Shown: positions 39,101 through 50,195 of the stretch, in pieces
How positions within the stretch are numbered: the stretch's first letter is position 1
How the letters are laid out: each line of letters starts with the position of its first letter
Assembly: GCA_914767715.1 (NCBI GenBank)
Contig: OU612067.1
Coordinates: 1,240,001 to 1,304,000, forward strand
Origin: Membranipora membranacea
Taxonomy: Eukaryota; Bryozoa; Gymnolaemata; Cheilostomatida; Membraniporidae
DNA: 64,000 bases
Direction of reading: 5' to 3'
The notes under the pieces: generated by a model
Database searches by the model: none
Seen by the model: only the letters and a program-made list of their open reading frames with translations
Told to the model about the DNA's origin: nothing
Made by a program: the position numbers and the translations under genes

Positions 39101-42100
39101 ACTAACAGTAGTATGCCCTCAGTGGTCGGTGTACAGATAGGCTATGAGCCAAGGCAATTTATCTTGCAGTTTGGTAGCCATTGTCATTCTTTGGCAAAAT
39201 AAATAGCTCTTGGGGTAAAGTGATACAGTAGCATCCAAATCTGAGAGTTAGGATGGGACAAATATTGCACAATAGGCTGCTTATTGCCAAAAACACTGCC
39301 GGTAAAAGGGAAAGTGATCAAAAAATGATGATATGATTTCAAAACATCCAAAATCTGAAAGAGCATGTCATAATCAGTGGATCTACAACTTTACATGGGT
39401 CTCCTATCATTAATAGCCGAGATGCGGCGAACAACAATTGCAATACCCCTCATATCACTTGTGTATAACTATCTACTCTGTAAGTAGATAAAGCCGTACA
39501 GGTGGTGCAGGGGCGGTATTAATTGGGTTACCTAGACGCATCAGTAATGATGTACCTACTACCTCGCAGCTTGGTAATCAGGTCCTCACATGTTAGTATA
39601 ATCATACAAAAAAATACAAAATTTGCTATTTAAAAAAGCCAAAATCTGAAAGAGCATGTCATAATCAGTGGATCTACAACTTTACATGGGTCTCCTATCA
39701 TTAATAGCCGAGATGCGGCGAACAACAATTGCAATACCCCTCATATCACTTGTGTATAACTATCATTAAAGTGAAGCCCCTTTTTCAATTTTGCTTCTGC
39801 CTAAAAAACAGGCTTCGAATGTTCGTACTGATCTGATTTTTTTATGGTGATTTTGTATTGACCCTCCCATCGCATAACACCAGTGTTAAATGCTCTGAGT
39901 GTGTTGTTTTTTCAAAGAGTGCGTATTTATAGGTTTCCTTTATAGTATAATAAAAATCGTCTTTCTAAGTTCATATAGCGTATAAAGCAAAAGTTAACTC
40001 CTTCTAGTATCATCAAAAAGGTGCATAATGCAGAAAAAAAATGTTTTGGTCATTGAAGAAGTCAATACGAAACCACCAGATCGATACGAACATTCGAAGT
40101 CAGTTTTCAAGGCGACTTCAAAATTGAAAAAGTAGGGTCCTTTCAATGATAGTTATATACAGGTGATATAAGGGGTATTGCAACCGTTGTTGGCCACATC
40201 TCGGCTATTTATGATAGCAGACCCATGTAAACTTGTAAATCCACTAATTATGACATGCTCTTTCACATTTTGGATGTTTTGAAATGCTTGCATCATTTTT
40301 TATCACTTTCCCTTTTCTTGCGGTGTTATCACTTTTTATAAGGTTGGTCATTCACTCAATATTTGAGATATCATGGTGATATAATAAAAAAAAAAACAGC
40401 GATTTTGGCCATTTCCGGCCGCACTTTTGGCAATTAGCTGCCTATTGTGCAACTTGACTAAGGTACACCATTAAACCATTGCGACCGTCTCGAAAAACTA
40501 CCCGAGAATCCACTCTGAGAATTTATCCATCCAATGTCGTAAATGAAGACTTTGCGTTTCTAGCCACATTTTTGGTAGGCTGCCACTGGACTAAAAGAAG
40601 CTCCACCCAATGAAATGTCTACTGTTTTTTACGTCCTACAGCAGAGTGTTGAAAAAGCTGATGCACATTTTGAGTTAGATGCGGTGGTGGTTGTGTTTGA
40701 TCAAGCGCTATACAGCAAGGCACAGCAGATTTGGTGGAAGGATGAACGATATCAAAAGCCTCTTGTTCTTCGTATGGGGGAGGTTCATACTGTATGGCAT
40801 TCATGGGAGCAATCGGCAAAATGTGCAGACTATCAGGATTGGAGTATGTGCTTGTTGAGGCTGAAATTGTAGCTCAAGGATTAATAGCTGGTGTACTGAA
40901 TGGGCACAATTAAGAAGGAGAAGAAGACGCTTTATTTTTGACGTTATACTGTGGAAATCAAATTTTATAATATATATTATCTTGCTTATCATAAGTTATA
41001 AGTCGCAATCTGGTCATATTATCTGATGTACTGGCTTCATAAAGTTTAACCCACTAATTTCAGCCAAAATGAAGTTTCGAATCTCATTCGAGGGAGATAA
41101 CTACCATTTAATTACCATTTAAATTTCAAAGTTAAATTTCTCATAGAAGTTGGAAGCGAATCCATCCTAACACAACAGATTTGAATTCAGCAGGTCAGAA
41201 TTAGTTGGGTACCTTCTAAAAATTCCAAAGACGAGCAATGGCTAAGACGGTTAAAAACTAGCAACATTTTTGTGCCTTTGCTCATAGCCTAAGATGAATA
41301 TTAAAGTTTTTGGTAGTTATGATGGTAAACATGGTGGCGGTAACAGAGCGGGAGGGTACGCATTTAATACCTCAGTTATCAGGTGCTCTTATACCCACAG
41401 TGATTTCATCTACAAAAATACTCACCAAAATGGTGGCTGCTGTTTTGGAGTTAGTGGTATGAGAGAATAAGATGGCCGCAGAAAAATCATTGTAGCCTTT
41501 ATAAATGCAAATATATAGCAAATTAATTTCAAAGCCACTTGGATTAATCCACAGCAAATTATTTGATAACAAATCATTTATCATGGTGCCAGAAAATCCT
41601 TCAGATGATTAGGAAATTGATTGATTGTTGTTGTTGTGTACACTAAAATACCAAAAAAATATTTAGATAACCATTCGTTGACCTGATTACCCCGACATTT
41701 ATGAGAATGTAAGAGAAAGAGAGAACAATGACAACAAAAGAGATATCATAAGTTATATATAAATATATATCCTTACCAAGACAGCCAATGTTACCATCGA
41801 GTCCCACATAGTTAAGATTATAAGATTCAGCTTCAACCTCTCGGGCATCCTGTTCACTCTTATCATCCATAGCAAATATCTGAAACAAAGACAGTCACAA
41901 AATACACTAACTGTAGTGTGTGTGTGTGTGTGTGTGCGTGTTGTAGTATGAACAAAATACAGTCTGTGTAGTTGTTGTGGACAACATCACATACATAAAT
42001 ATAATATTTATATATATATATATATATGCTTTATGTGCTCACCTCTTTCTGTCTGAACTCAGCGTTATCATCGAAGCTGATCTTAGCATCGAAGCAGACG

Positions 42101-44778
42101 ACCTCACCCTGTGGGGTCTCTCCGAATGGATTAATCTCTACTTGTGTCGAGTCAACAGACAAGAAGAACTTGTACAGTCTCTTTATCTGCTCTGCTGCCT
42201 GAGAGATGTACACAAAACAGTCATGATTAATCTAGTATGAGCTTTAGCAACATAGCCATCGATATATAATTTGTGGTAGTCTCTTAATATTAAAACTGTC
42301 ATCTTCTAACCTAACAATCTAAGACCCAACCATAAGAGCTAAAACTTATCTATGACTTTGCAACAAAGTTTGAAGAGTAAGGTACAAATTTGAGCAACTT
42401 GAGATAAAGATTCTAAACATACAATGCAGTCACCGAGGGGTAATATGGGAATGTACTTATGTTTACCTGCTTGTGTGCATCTCCTACGAATCCGAGGTTC
42501 TCTGCCATCCTCGAAGCTTGATCATCGGTGACTCCTTTGACGATATCAATAGCTTCCTGAGCAAAGATGAAAAGTCAAGCTGGTTATTTTTCAGCCTAAA
42601 TCGAGACATGCTGTACATTTAACTAGTGTACTAACAGCTATGTAGGCTGGTATATCAAAGTCTCAGAATTATACACTTCACCCTCATATATAATTGAAAC
42701 ATCATGATAAATAAGGGTGAGCTGGAAACCAGTGAGGTCAAAATGCTGCCGACACTTATTAAAGTGGCTAAAAGTTTCCAAAAGAAGCTTCACCACCTCT
42801 AAATTTTTTTGCCAGATAACTTATTAAATAAGTTTCAATCCTGAGGCATCTGAGATTTCATAAATTTATCCTCTTTCGTTCACACTGGCCAACACCAAAA
42901 TCAGAACGGTAAATGAAAAAAAATGTATCTGATCAAAATTTTGAAAAATAGAACAGAAACACTACTTTCATGGCCATGAGCTGCTGTAATGATATAGATT
43001 ATAGAAGATGCCTTGCTGACTCAGACCCATTAGCAATGTTCTTCTTGACATCTCGGTCTGTATTGTTGGCTTCATTCCAAAGTAAGGGGGATTATATGGA
43101 TTATTGCAGAGGTGACAGGGGGTTGCTCAACAGATAAATTTCCACCTTAGTCAGATAACTCATTAGCTAGTATCGCCCTCTCATCACGATAAATAGGAGA
43201 TTACAATGAATATAGCCTTAGGGATACTTACAGTGAAGATAGCCTCAGGGCTATCAGCAGCTACTTGCTCTATATCCACCCCACCTTGAGGGCTGCCGAT
43301 CATCACAGGACCATTGTGCTCTCTATCCATTAACAGAGCAAAGTATGTCTCTCGTGAGATGTCCAGAGCTTGCCCAATGGAAACCTAAATCACAAAACTA
43401 ACATCTGTCAGACTGTCAACTAGCTTTAAAGTGGTCATCATAAGCTTATCATTGGTTGTTACCTCCCTACTTCTCAATATATTCTGATCAATTGAGTCAG
43501 TTATGGCCTGTTATGTTTGAAATTTCATATGGCAATGTATGATTAATTAAACGATCAATTGACTTTGTTATGTATCACTCTTGTGTTCATTGTTCATGTT
43601 GCAGATTTAGGTGGTTCTGTAACCGTAGGTTTTACCATCACTTGACATACCTTTTGTACTTTAACCCCGTCAGCAGTTGTCTGTTTAGTCACAAGATTAT
43701 TTCCCAGCATTTGTCCAACAATTCCAGATACCTCAGATGCACTGAAACACAAAGAGAAATTATAAACTCTGAAAAATGAGCAGGATATAAATTCAGTTCA
43801 ATTGAGGTAAAGATTTTGGATATGAGATACTGAACTGATGCCTCATCAAAGTAGCTTAGCAAAGCTACTTACACTGTGGTTGACCAAATCTGTACAAACA
43901 TAAGAATATCAGCATGGGGTCAAAAAGACAAATCCTTATTGGGGAATCCGATAGAGAAAGGTAGAGGGCATTTCTCTAAATTTGTGCATACTCTTTGGTA
44001 AGGTGGACGCCTCCCTTATATCCGTTACTGAAGTGACCTTTGCCCTTTCCTCCAGCGAGAATCTGAGCTTTGATTACAAATTCATCAGCTTTGGTTTCAT
44101 TGTCTGTAAAGTAAAATATATAATTTGAAACTAGAAGGCAAGGTTAAAAGCCTCTTTCCCACCCCAGAGCATGCATAATTGCAACTGTATCCTAGAGAAT
44201 TTGCAGTGTCAAAGTTCCGAAAAGTTTCTTTAGTCAGAGCCATGACACTTACATAAATCTGTGGTTAGACTATCCACTTCCTCTACGGTGGAGGCAACTC
44301 TGAACTTCTGTATAGCAACACCGTGATCAGCCAGGAGCTGTTTGCTCTGATACTCCTGTAGAGACAGATGTCGTCTACCAGCCTCCTTACTCTGTAAGTA
44401 TATAAAACCGTACAGGTGGTGCAGGGGCGGTAATAATTGGGTTACCTAGACGCATCAGTAATGATGTACCTACTACCTCGCAGCTTGGTAATCAGGTCCT
44501 CACATGTTAGTATAATCATACAAAAAAAATACAAAATTTGCTATTCAAAAAAGCAACAGTAACAGTATACTGATCAGTGTTACAGCTACATGATGCCCAG
44601 TGCTTTTGTATAAAATGCATTGTCATGACAAGCAATGATCATTCAACTATTGCTTCAACGTGACTACGTACCGATGACATCGATCATCATTGATAATATT
44701 TACCTGCGTTTTGAGCAATGTCTGCAGAGACAATGCACTTCTGTTGCATCGGCTCAGTGTTCGTAGAAATGACGCCAT
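36163..44778 (-). CDS. SUCLG2: Succinyl-CoA ligase (GDP-forming) beta subunit, mitochondrial
   Basis: Minus-strand exons: 44778-44704, 44391-44253, 44103-43992, 43741-43651, 43384-43232, 42556-42467, 42198-42043, 41879-41777, 37423-37281, 36704-36584, 36281-36163; 1302 coding bases, 433 aa, near the usual length. The N-terminus [17 protein letters not shown] is an arginine-rich mitochondrial presequence, followed by [15 protein letters not shown]. The ATP-grasp part shows [20 protein letters not shown], and metal/nucleotide residues lie in [11 protein letters not shown]. The CoA-ligase part shows [33 protein letters not shown] and [11 protein letters not shown]. With the alpha subunit it converts succinyl-CoA and GDP plus phosphate to succinate, CoA and GTP in the matrix. 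The C-terminal [17 protein letters not shown] and [17 protein letters not shown] fit the GTP type (SUCLG2) better than SUCLA2. Intron 8 (4.3 kb) contains repeats and a pseudogene. Confidence 0.96.
36994..37276. repeat. 28-bp minisatellite, ten copies
   Basis: Ten near-identical units of 28 bases (each includes GTACATCACTAGTGACC and ACACAGAGACA), counted from spacing of the motif at 37004, 37032 and so on to 37256. Each unit holds the 10-bp palindrome TCACTAGTGA. The array ends four bases from the donor of SUCLG2 exon 9 (exon edge 37281), inside intron 9. Confidence 0.95.
38393..39201 (+). pseudogene. Decayed secreted mucin-like protein with D8C domain
   Basis: One continuous frame starts with a signal peptide ([20 protein letters not shown]). 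It is then broken by TGA at 38459, TAA at 38492 and TAG at 39014. After the second stop come a charged segment ([20 protein letters not shown]), a threonine/proline-rich mucin stalk of about 75 residues ([12 protein letters not shown] and similar), then [17 protein letters not shown]. After the third stop follow [18 protein letters not shown] and VVGVQIGYE. The last blocks match the D8C domain of uromodulin/GP2-type extracellular proteins. The TAG stands where the family has the Trp of W-(F/Y)-R-F. The frame runs into a fold-back repeat and stops at about 39201. It lies opposite in strand to its host intron (SUCLG2 intron 8). Alternatively this is one exon of a gene with unrecognised introns. 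Confidence 0.6.
39348..39473 (+). repeat. Arm segment A, first copy
   Basis: 126 bases from CCAAAATCTGAAAGAGCATG to GTGTATAACTATC, essentially identical to 39639-39764. It is also related in inverse orientation to about 40150-40275. Confidence 0.9.
39474..39639 (+). repeat. Dispersed repeat B, copy 1
   Basis: About 166 bases from TACTCTGTAAGTAGATAAAG to TTAAAAAAGC, sandwiched between two copies of segment A. Over 95% identical by eye to copy 2 at 44388-44554. Confidence 0.9.
39639..39764 (+). repeat. Arm segment A, second (direct) copy
   Basis: Same 126 bases as 39348-39473, placed immediately after repeat B. The near-identity of the two copies, against the diverged inverted arm, shows that this duplication is much younger than the fold-back. 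Confidence 0.9.
40615..40917 (+). pseudogene. Frameshifted remnant of a transposon-associated protein
   Basis: The open frame encodes [20 protein letters not shown], then [13 protein letters not shown]. Similarity then jumps to the next frame: [20 protein letters not shown], then [19 protein letters not shown] and a stop. From memory, multi-copy invertebrate proteins contain the same order of blocks (FDQAIYAKA, LRxGxFHT, MAFLxxIGK, GVVAxGS..G..Y), so this looks like a single-base-shifted fragment of such a gene. Only this short piece is present. Confidence 0.45.
41915..41940. repeat. GT microsatellite
   Basis: About 13 GT units, one interrupted by C, in SUCLG2 intron 7. A TA run follows at 42009-42027 in the same intron. 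Confidence 0.9.
44388..44554 (+). repeat. Dispersed repeat B, copy 2, overlapping a SUCLG2 splice site
   Basis: About 167 bases, TACTCTGTAAGTATATAAAA to TTCAAAAAAGC. Its left edge extends four bases into SUCLG2 exon 2. The repeat itself therefore contains the 3' splice site (minus strand ACTTACAG|AGTA) of intron 1 and about half of that 312-base intron. Confidence 0.85.
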
Positions 44779-46190
44779 ATTTCTTGTAATAATACCCGTA
44801 TCTATAATGAAGCGAATGACATGCAATTGATGATAAGGTTCGTGATCACACCTTTAGGCCTTACTTTTCACACCATTATGATGAGATAGGTGTTGGAACA
44901 GTTATAGCAGTAAGAATGACTTGCAGGGATAAGTGTGTCACTGAAGCCAGTTTTCAACATAGTCACTGTTTAGCCTTAAATAGTTTACCAGATCCAGTTT
45001 ACTGCAGTCAGAATGGGATTGGTGTTCACATTCTATGTGTTACCCACTCATCATACAACTACTAACAAATGATCCATTACAATGGATAGTATTATTATTA
45101 GTCTGTCTCGATAACATCTCTTATTATGCGCTTATTGTATAGTTGTAAATAATTATAATAATTTCAATGCGTTAACTCCCAAAAAAACTAGTTAGGCTTG
45201 AAAATATTTCTTGTATAAGACTATACCCTGTCTTTTTCAGCGCTGCCGTGCAAATTGAGGTAATTGATACATATGACATTGAAAACCCGTTTAGCAACAT
45301 TCTTCTGATTGTAACTTTAGCAGTGGTTAATGGAGACAAAGTGAATGCCCAACAAAGAAGTAAGAAGATAAGTAAGGTGAGCTAGGGTGAATGACCAGCG
45401 ATCGTCAAAGCAATTTGTATTGACCGGCACAAATTGTGCGTCAGACACATCTCAGGGATCACTTATCATTTGCAGCCGGGCTAAGGTAAAATAACAAAAG
45501 CAATTATATTCACACTGGGGCACAGATCTACTGAAAATTGTTTGACTGCTCCGCCTTGTTTTTTGTTGTTGTTTGGGAGTCATTCAGATTCAGGTTATCT
45601 AGAACTCTTGGTCTCTAGGGTCGAACAAACTTAGACATCACAGCCCTGAATGTTTTCTTGGAAAGTTCTCCAAAGCTGTTCATACGAAACTCATTTAATG
45701 GTTTTAGTCACTTCAACCCTCTTAGCATACAATGTAAAACTTAATTTCTTTGTGAAACTTTTAACCGACGGTAGGCAATCCCGGATCAGATTGAACTTAT
45801 AAAAATCTAGACTATCAAATGACCTCTAAAACATGTTAATGGTTTACATGTTGGGTGTATTTCCTGAAATTATTCACCACTGGAAACTGTCTACTGTGTT
45901 GTACTAAGACCTCATCTCGAGTTTAAATTACATTCGATCCGGGATTTCTTGCAGTCTGTCTGTGATGAATTTCAACGTACATATGAACAGCTTCAGTTAG
46001 GTACTTTTGTGAATAAACCAATCGGTGAAGATCTGTCAAAACTTGACCACGCAACTTGTTTGTATCTTTTCAATCAAGAAGTATTTTCAAAAAAACGAAA
46101 GAATTGGGGGGGCGGTCAGTCAAACATTGCCAGTTCCAGAGACTCAGGTTTTTGAAGCCTTATGCTTACAAACATTGCCCAGCCATCTAG
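44779..46190. other. Upstream region of SUCLG2, no gene seen
   Basis: Should contain the SUCLG2 promoter (minus strand). A plus-strand open stretch at 45949-46155 (FQRTYEQLQLGTFVNKPIGE) has no recognisable relative. No RNA gene seen. Confidence 0.4.
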
Positions 46191-46584
46191 GGTTTGATCA
46201 CAGACAGCAGGTCACTGACAGTTGATTTGATGAGTTGCAGCCTTGTGTGTGTGTGTGTGTGTGTGTGGTTTGTGTTTGTTGTGGTGAAGATGGGAAGCTG
46301 TGCATGAACCAAGTTATCGCGGCTGCGCAGCTTCTGTACCCGCCAATTTCGTTGCTCAGATGAGTCACTTCTCTCTCATTGGTCAGAATATTAAACTTCT
46401 GACCAATGAGAGAGAAGTGACTCATCTGAGCAACGCAATTGGCGGGTACAGAAGCTGCGCAGCCGCGATAACTTGGTTCATGCACAGCTTCCCATCTTCA
46501 CCACAACAAACACAAACCCCACACACACAAGGCTGCAACTCATCAACTCAACTGTCAGTGACCTGCTGTCTGTTGTTTGATTCA
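46191..46584. repeat. Near-perfect 390-bp inverted repeat (long hairpin)
   Basis: Arms of about 190 bases (46191-46391 and about 46396-46584) are complementary almost throughout. The centre is GACCAATGAGAGAG mirrored around TATTAAAC. The outer part includes a GT run on the left that matches a shorter AC run on the right. Because of the symmetry both strands give almost the same translation (MHEPSYRGCAASVPAN and on). This is therefore a structural palindrome and not a gene. Confidence 0.95.
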
Positions 46585-48098
46585 TAATAAGGAGAGTGGC
46601 TGATCAATGGGTGAGTAATAACTCCTATGTCTCAATCATAAAGATCTCGGGTTACAAACATCAATGAGTAACTGTTACTCTTTGCAAGCATATATACTTT
46701 GCCAGTGTTCATGAACATATTCATTGACAAAGTTAATATACTACATACATACATACAATACATGCTTGTAACTTCATATGCCTATGATGGCCCTATGGTT
46801 GCCATACATTCATGTTTTTGATTCATCATTATCATTGTTACTCTGAAACCACATGCTCCTGCAGTTTATGGGGCCAAGTGGTCAAATGCACCAGTGTATG
46901 AGGCCTCTTGCATAACAAACTAACTGCAAGGAAGGGGCATGTCACTGCTTTATTTATGGGCTTGTTCTGCGAGTACAGATACATAAAATAGGCCTAACCA
47001 GTGATTCCACAAGGAGAAGCACCTAGACATGAGCTGGCATAAGTGATCCTTTTGCTGTTTCAAATGAATAATGGGTGATGGATGGGGAGAAGGGGTGTGC
47101 AGCAATATTCAAAATGCTGAAAAATTGTACCATTACCATCACTTGTAGCCTGAAGAAATTCAGATTCTGCTCTTAAAATGTCGGACTCCTTCAGGAATGC
47201 TCCTCCTCTCATATAAGAATTAAGTGTATGATTGACATTGAGTGCATGTATTGCCTTTTCTACTTTGATGTCTATCAAAATAATCCAGGTTACTATAGGA
47301 TATCAGTGATTAATGAGAAGACAACTTCTTCTTCTAGCAATATTTCAAGTTAATGTTTATATCATCAGATATTAATAATAATAAATTAGTCTATGGCTTA
47401 TATCAAAAGACCTGAAGCAGACTCTAGCTGAGTCTACTCTCATAAATTTTGAACAATGAAGTGAACCAAGGAGTGAACCTTGAGCTTATCGGTACACAGC
47501 CACGTACATGATCCGATGCATGTACTTGGGTGCAGGTCATTGCACAGTCATGGTTGCCATGGTCATGATACACCTTCAATTTTAAGACAATAATCAATAA
47601 TCAACACCTCCCACTTTATTTTCCACTTTTTCCACCTCATTTAATATTCATTTGTATAAATCCTTATCTAATCCTGTCTAATCTATTTTTATCACCCCTC
47701 CTTACTAAACTCTGGTATAAAGGACACTGCGTTTGAATAGGAAGAATAGTACCACCCAAGTTGCCATCTAGGTTACCATCTGGGTTGCATCGTGTGCCTG
47801 TTAGAGTTTGCCATAAAATCAAGCAATAAACCAGATATTTGCTCCATGCAATATCTTCTTGCTGCAGTAAATAAAACGGCAATATTCCGCTAAAAAGTGA
47901 CCTGAAGTGATGTTCAAATTATATAATCTCACAAATCAACAATTCCACCTACTTCGCAGCATTCTCCTTGTTTAAGTTTGAGTTCTGGGTTCGCACAGTT
48001 TTTATCTAGAACAAGTTTGTTCAATCTGGGTACGGAAATATATTTTTAAAGTTGTATATTGGAGGCGCTACCTGACTTTTGAAATTTTGCTCTTGAGC

Positions 48099-48215
48099 TA
48101 GTTTATGCGCTCAAACGGCGGCGAGATGCTGGTAGAGGCTTATTATCAACTAGAGTGGTTGATAATGAAATGCCTCTACCAGCATCTCGCCGCCGTTTGA
48201 GCCCTTAAACTACTC
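48099..48215. repeat. Hairpin with GC-rich arms
   Basis: CTCAAACGGCGGCGAGATGC and its continuation (GGTAGAGGC, TTATCAAC) are mirrored around TAGAGTG by GTTGATAA, GCCTCTACC and GCATCTCGCCGCCGTTTGAG. The inner 45 bp are almost exact and the outer parts are weaker. Confidence 0.9.
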
Positions 48216-49573
48216 TTGAGCTAGTTATTATCTTAATTTCCAGCAGATAAGATGGTAATTTGTTGATAACAGTTAACTCTGAGTTGTTTTTTGTATTGTA
48301 GATTCAAGCCCGAAACTGTTATGGAAACCAGCTTGCATGTTTCACTGTGCATTGCGATTTTCTGAAGTATGACTATTTGTCTCAGATATAGGACAAAGCA
48401 TGACATTTAGAAGCTAGGTGAGGATATAACTGGTTTGCTCATTGACCTCCCTTACTATGACACCTTCTTGACCTTTCATATGTGTAACTCCCACAATAGT
48501 CTGTAGCTCCCCACCCCCCCCCCCACAACAAAGCTTGTCAAAACAGGCTACTCTCATAAATAAAAATCAGGATAAAACCACTTCTGACCATGAAGCGCTA
48601 TTTATATACTATGCAGTATGATGACACATCTTTTATTGCTGTCCCAATGATTGGTTCGCAAGTCATGAAATTTTAAGACAAAAGTTGCTAGTGATAAATT
48701 CTGTGTACAACTTGATATATTTTACATGTATACTGGTTTTGATACCTACAGTGCAACCAGAGAGAATGGTGCAACCATTCACGCTTCATGGAGAATGTTA
48801 AGTCAAAGCATGAATTTTTAGCTTAGCTTAGCTTAGCTTAGCAAAAAATATTGAACAGAATTATTTAAAACTCTCAGAGAGTCTCAAATAAAAAATAAAT
48901 TATGATTATTTCACTCAATTCCCAGTCAAACACAAGACAGCATACAAACTACTAATATGTTGCTCAGCTATAAACATCTACATGCTATAATGAGTTTTTC
49001 ATCTGCAATATACCTAGGTTGCTGTTTTGTTCATTGCTGATAATCAAGGCTGCCAATAATATTTGCGGGGGGGGGGGGGGGGAAAGAGTAGATTTTGTTT
49101 GGGATATAGATGGTTTGGTGGTTATTGTGGGCCGTAGGCCAATGGCGGGCGCCTCCCATAAAAGAAGGGCCCTCGAGTATACCTAGAGCCATATACCAAT
49201 GAACAAGAGTGTAGTGTTGGCAGCCCTGGCTGATAATATTGGCAAAATGGAAAGCACATCCAAACCATAACTCTTCTAGCTACTCACAACCCCCAGTTAG
49301 TCTGTAGAGATTATAGAAGTTGAGTCGATATAAGATAACTCACTATGGATCCAGCTCTCACCTCCCGTTGGTCCGCAGGTTATAACATTGATAGAACCTG
49401 ACCAGTCTCAGAGCATGTATCAGTTATCCTAATATAGTAAACCGTGAACAATCCAGGGTGAGGCAGCTGCATTGTGCAATGTCAGCGATGAATAAAGTTT
49501 AGCTATTTCAGATGTGTGAATTATAAGCACTTTGAGAATGAGCTAATTTCGGCTAACTTTATAGCAATTCTTA

Positions 49574-49621
49574 CTCATAATGTCACAGAGTAAGGATATA
49601 TCCTTACTCTGTGATAATGTG
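49574..49621. repeat. Hairpin of the TTACTCTGTGA family
   Basis: TGTCACAGAGTAAGGATA followed by TATCCTTACTCTGTGATA, a palindrome with the same core as 25703-25778. Confidence 0.85.
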
Positions 49622-49844
49622 TTAAATCAAGATTAATATGTGACATATGAAAGTCTGTTGCTCCGATCTCAAAATAGCTTAAAATTGCTCAATTGTGGTA
49701 ATATAGCTAGTGGCGTAGTGGTTTTAAATGATTAATGTACACGTACAGGAATGCAGGAAAAAGATAACCCTGGAGTGCGGTATGAAAATGTTAAATTTCG
49801 ATACCATGTAATAAAACATGATCTGTCAAACCAATATCTCAATT

Positions 49845-50195
49845 CCCATGTCCATGTATGCTATCCTGTAACTTGAGTGAGAGCAAATATAATGTTTTCC
49901 CCTAAAGATCACAGCATGAGCCACAAAAGCCACTGTGACCTCCAATGAATGAAATTAGATTGTTTAGCATAACAACCAGCTGATTATATGATGTAGGTAG
50001 GTTTGTCTCTCTCCCTCCTCCATTACAAGGAAATAAGGGCAGCAGTTGGGATGAAAAAAATTCAAGAACACGCTCTCAGAAACTGTAATGGTTTGTGTTG
50101 CACAAAGCTGTCCGGCATATCGAACTAGCCAACATTATCTCAACCCAAAAAGGAAAGCAGGAAAATTTGTCTTTAGCCGTTACCAGAGTCATTGT
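49845..50195 (+). repeat. Duplicated segment, intact copy
   Basis: Runs from CTATCCTGTAACTTGAGTGA to GTTACCAGAGTCATTGTT. Its first third recurs at 50248-50365 and its last two thirds at about 53915-54165, so the second copy is split by about 3.5 kb. Confidence 0.75.

Larger units (their letters stand above)
39210..40450. mobile_element. Fold-back element with nested insertion
   Basis: Left-arm sequence (about 39270-39473 and 39765-39860) reappears inverted at about 40060-40440. Shared blocks include GGGAAAGTGATCAAAAAATGATG, CAAAACATCC, GAGCATGTCATAAT and TTCGAATGTTCGTA. The arms are diverged by scattered substitutions. A 166-base repeat (39474-39639) and a 126-base duplication of arm sequence interrupt the left arm. 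No transposase seen. Outer ends are approximate. Confidence 0.7.

Noticed and set aside
45949-46155. Plus-strand frame FQRTYEQLQLGTFVNKPIGE
   Set aside because: Short, no splice context or known relative; left as intergenic.
46198-46587. 95-codon frames on both strands with nearly the same protein
   Set aside because: They are the two arms of one palindrome; symmetry, not coding, explains the matching translations.
47060-47278. Minus-strand frame IKVEKAIHALNVNHTLNSYM
   Set aside because: Preceded by an acceptor-like TTTTGATAG but no partner exon found; may be a stray or pseudo-exon.
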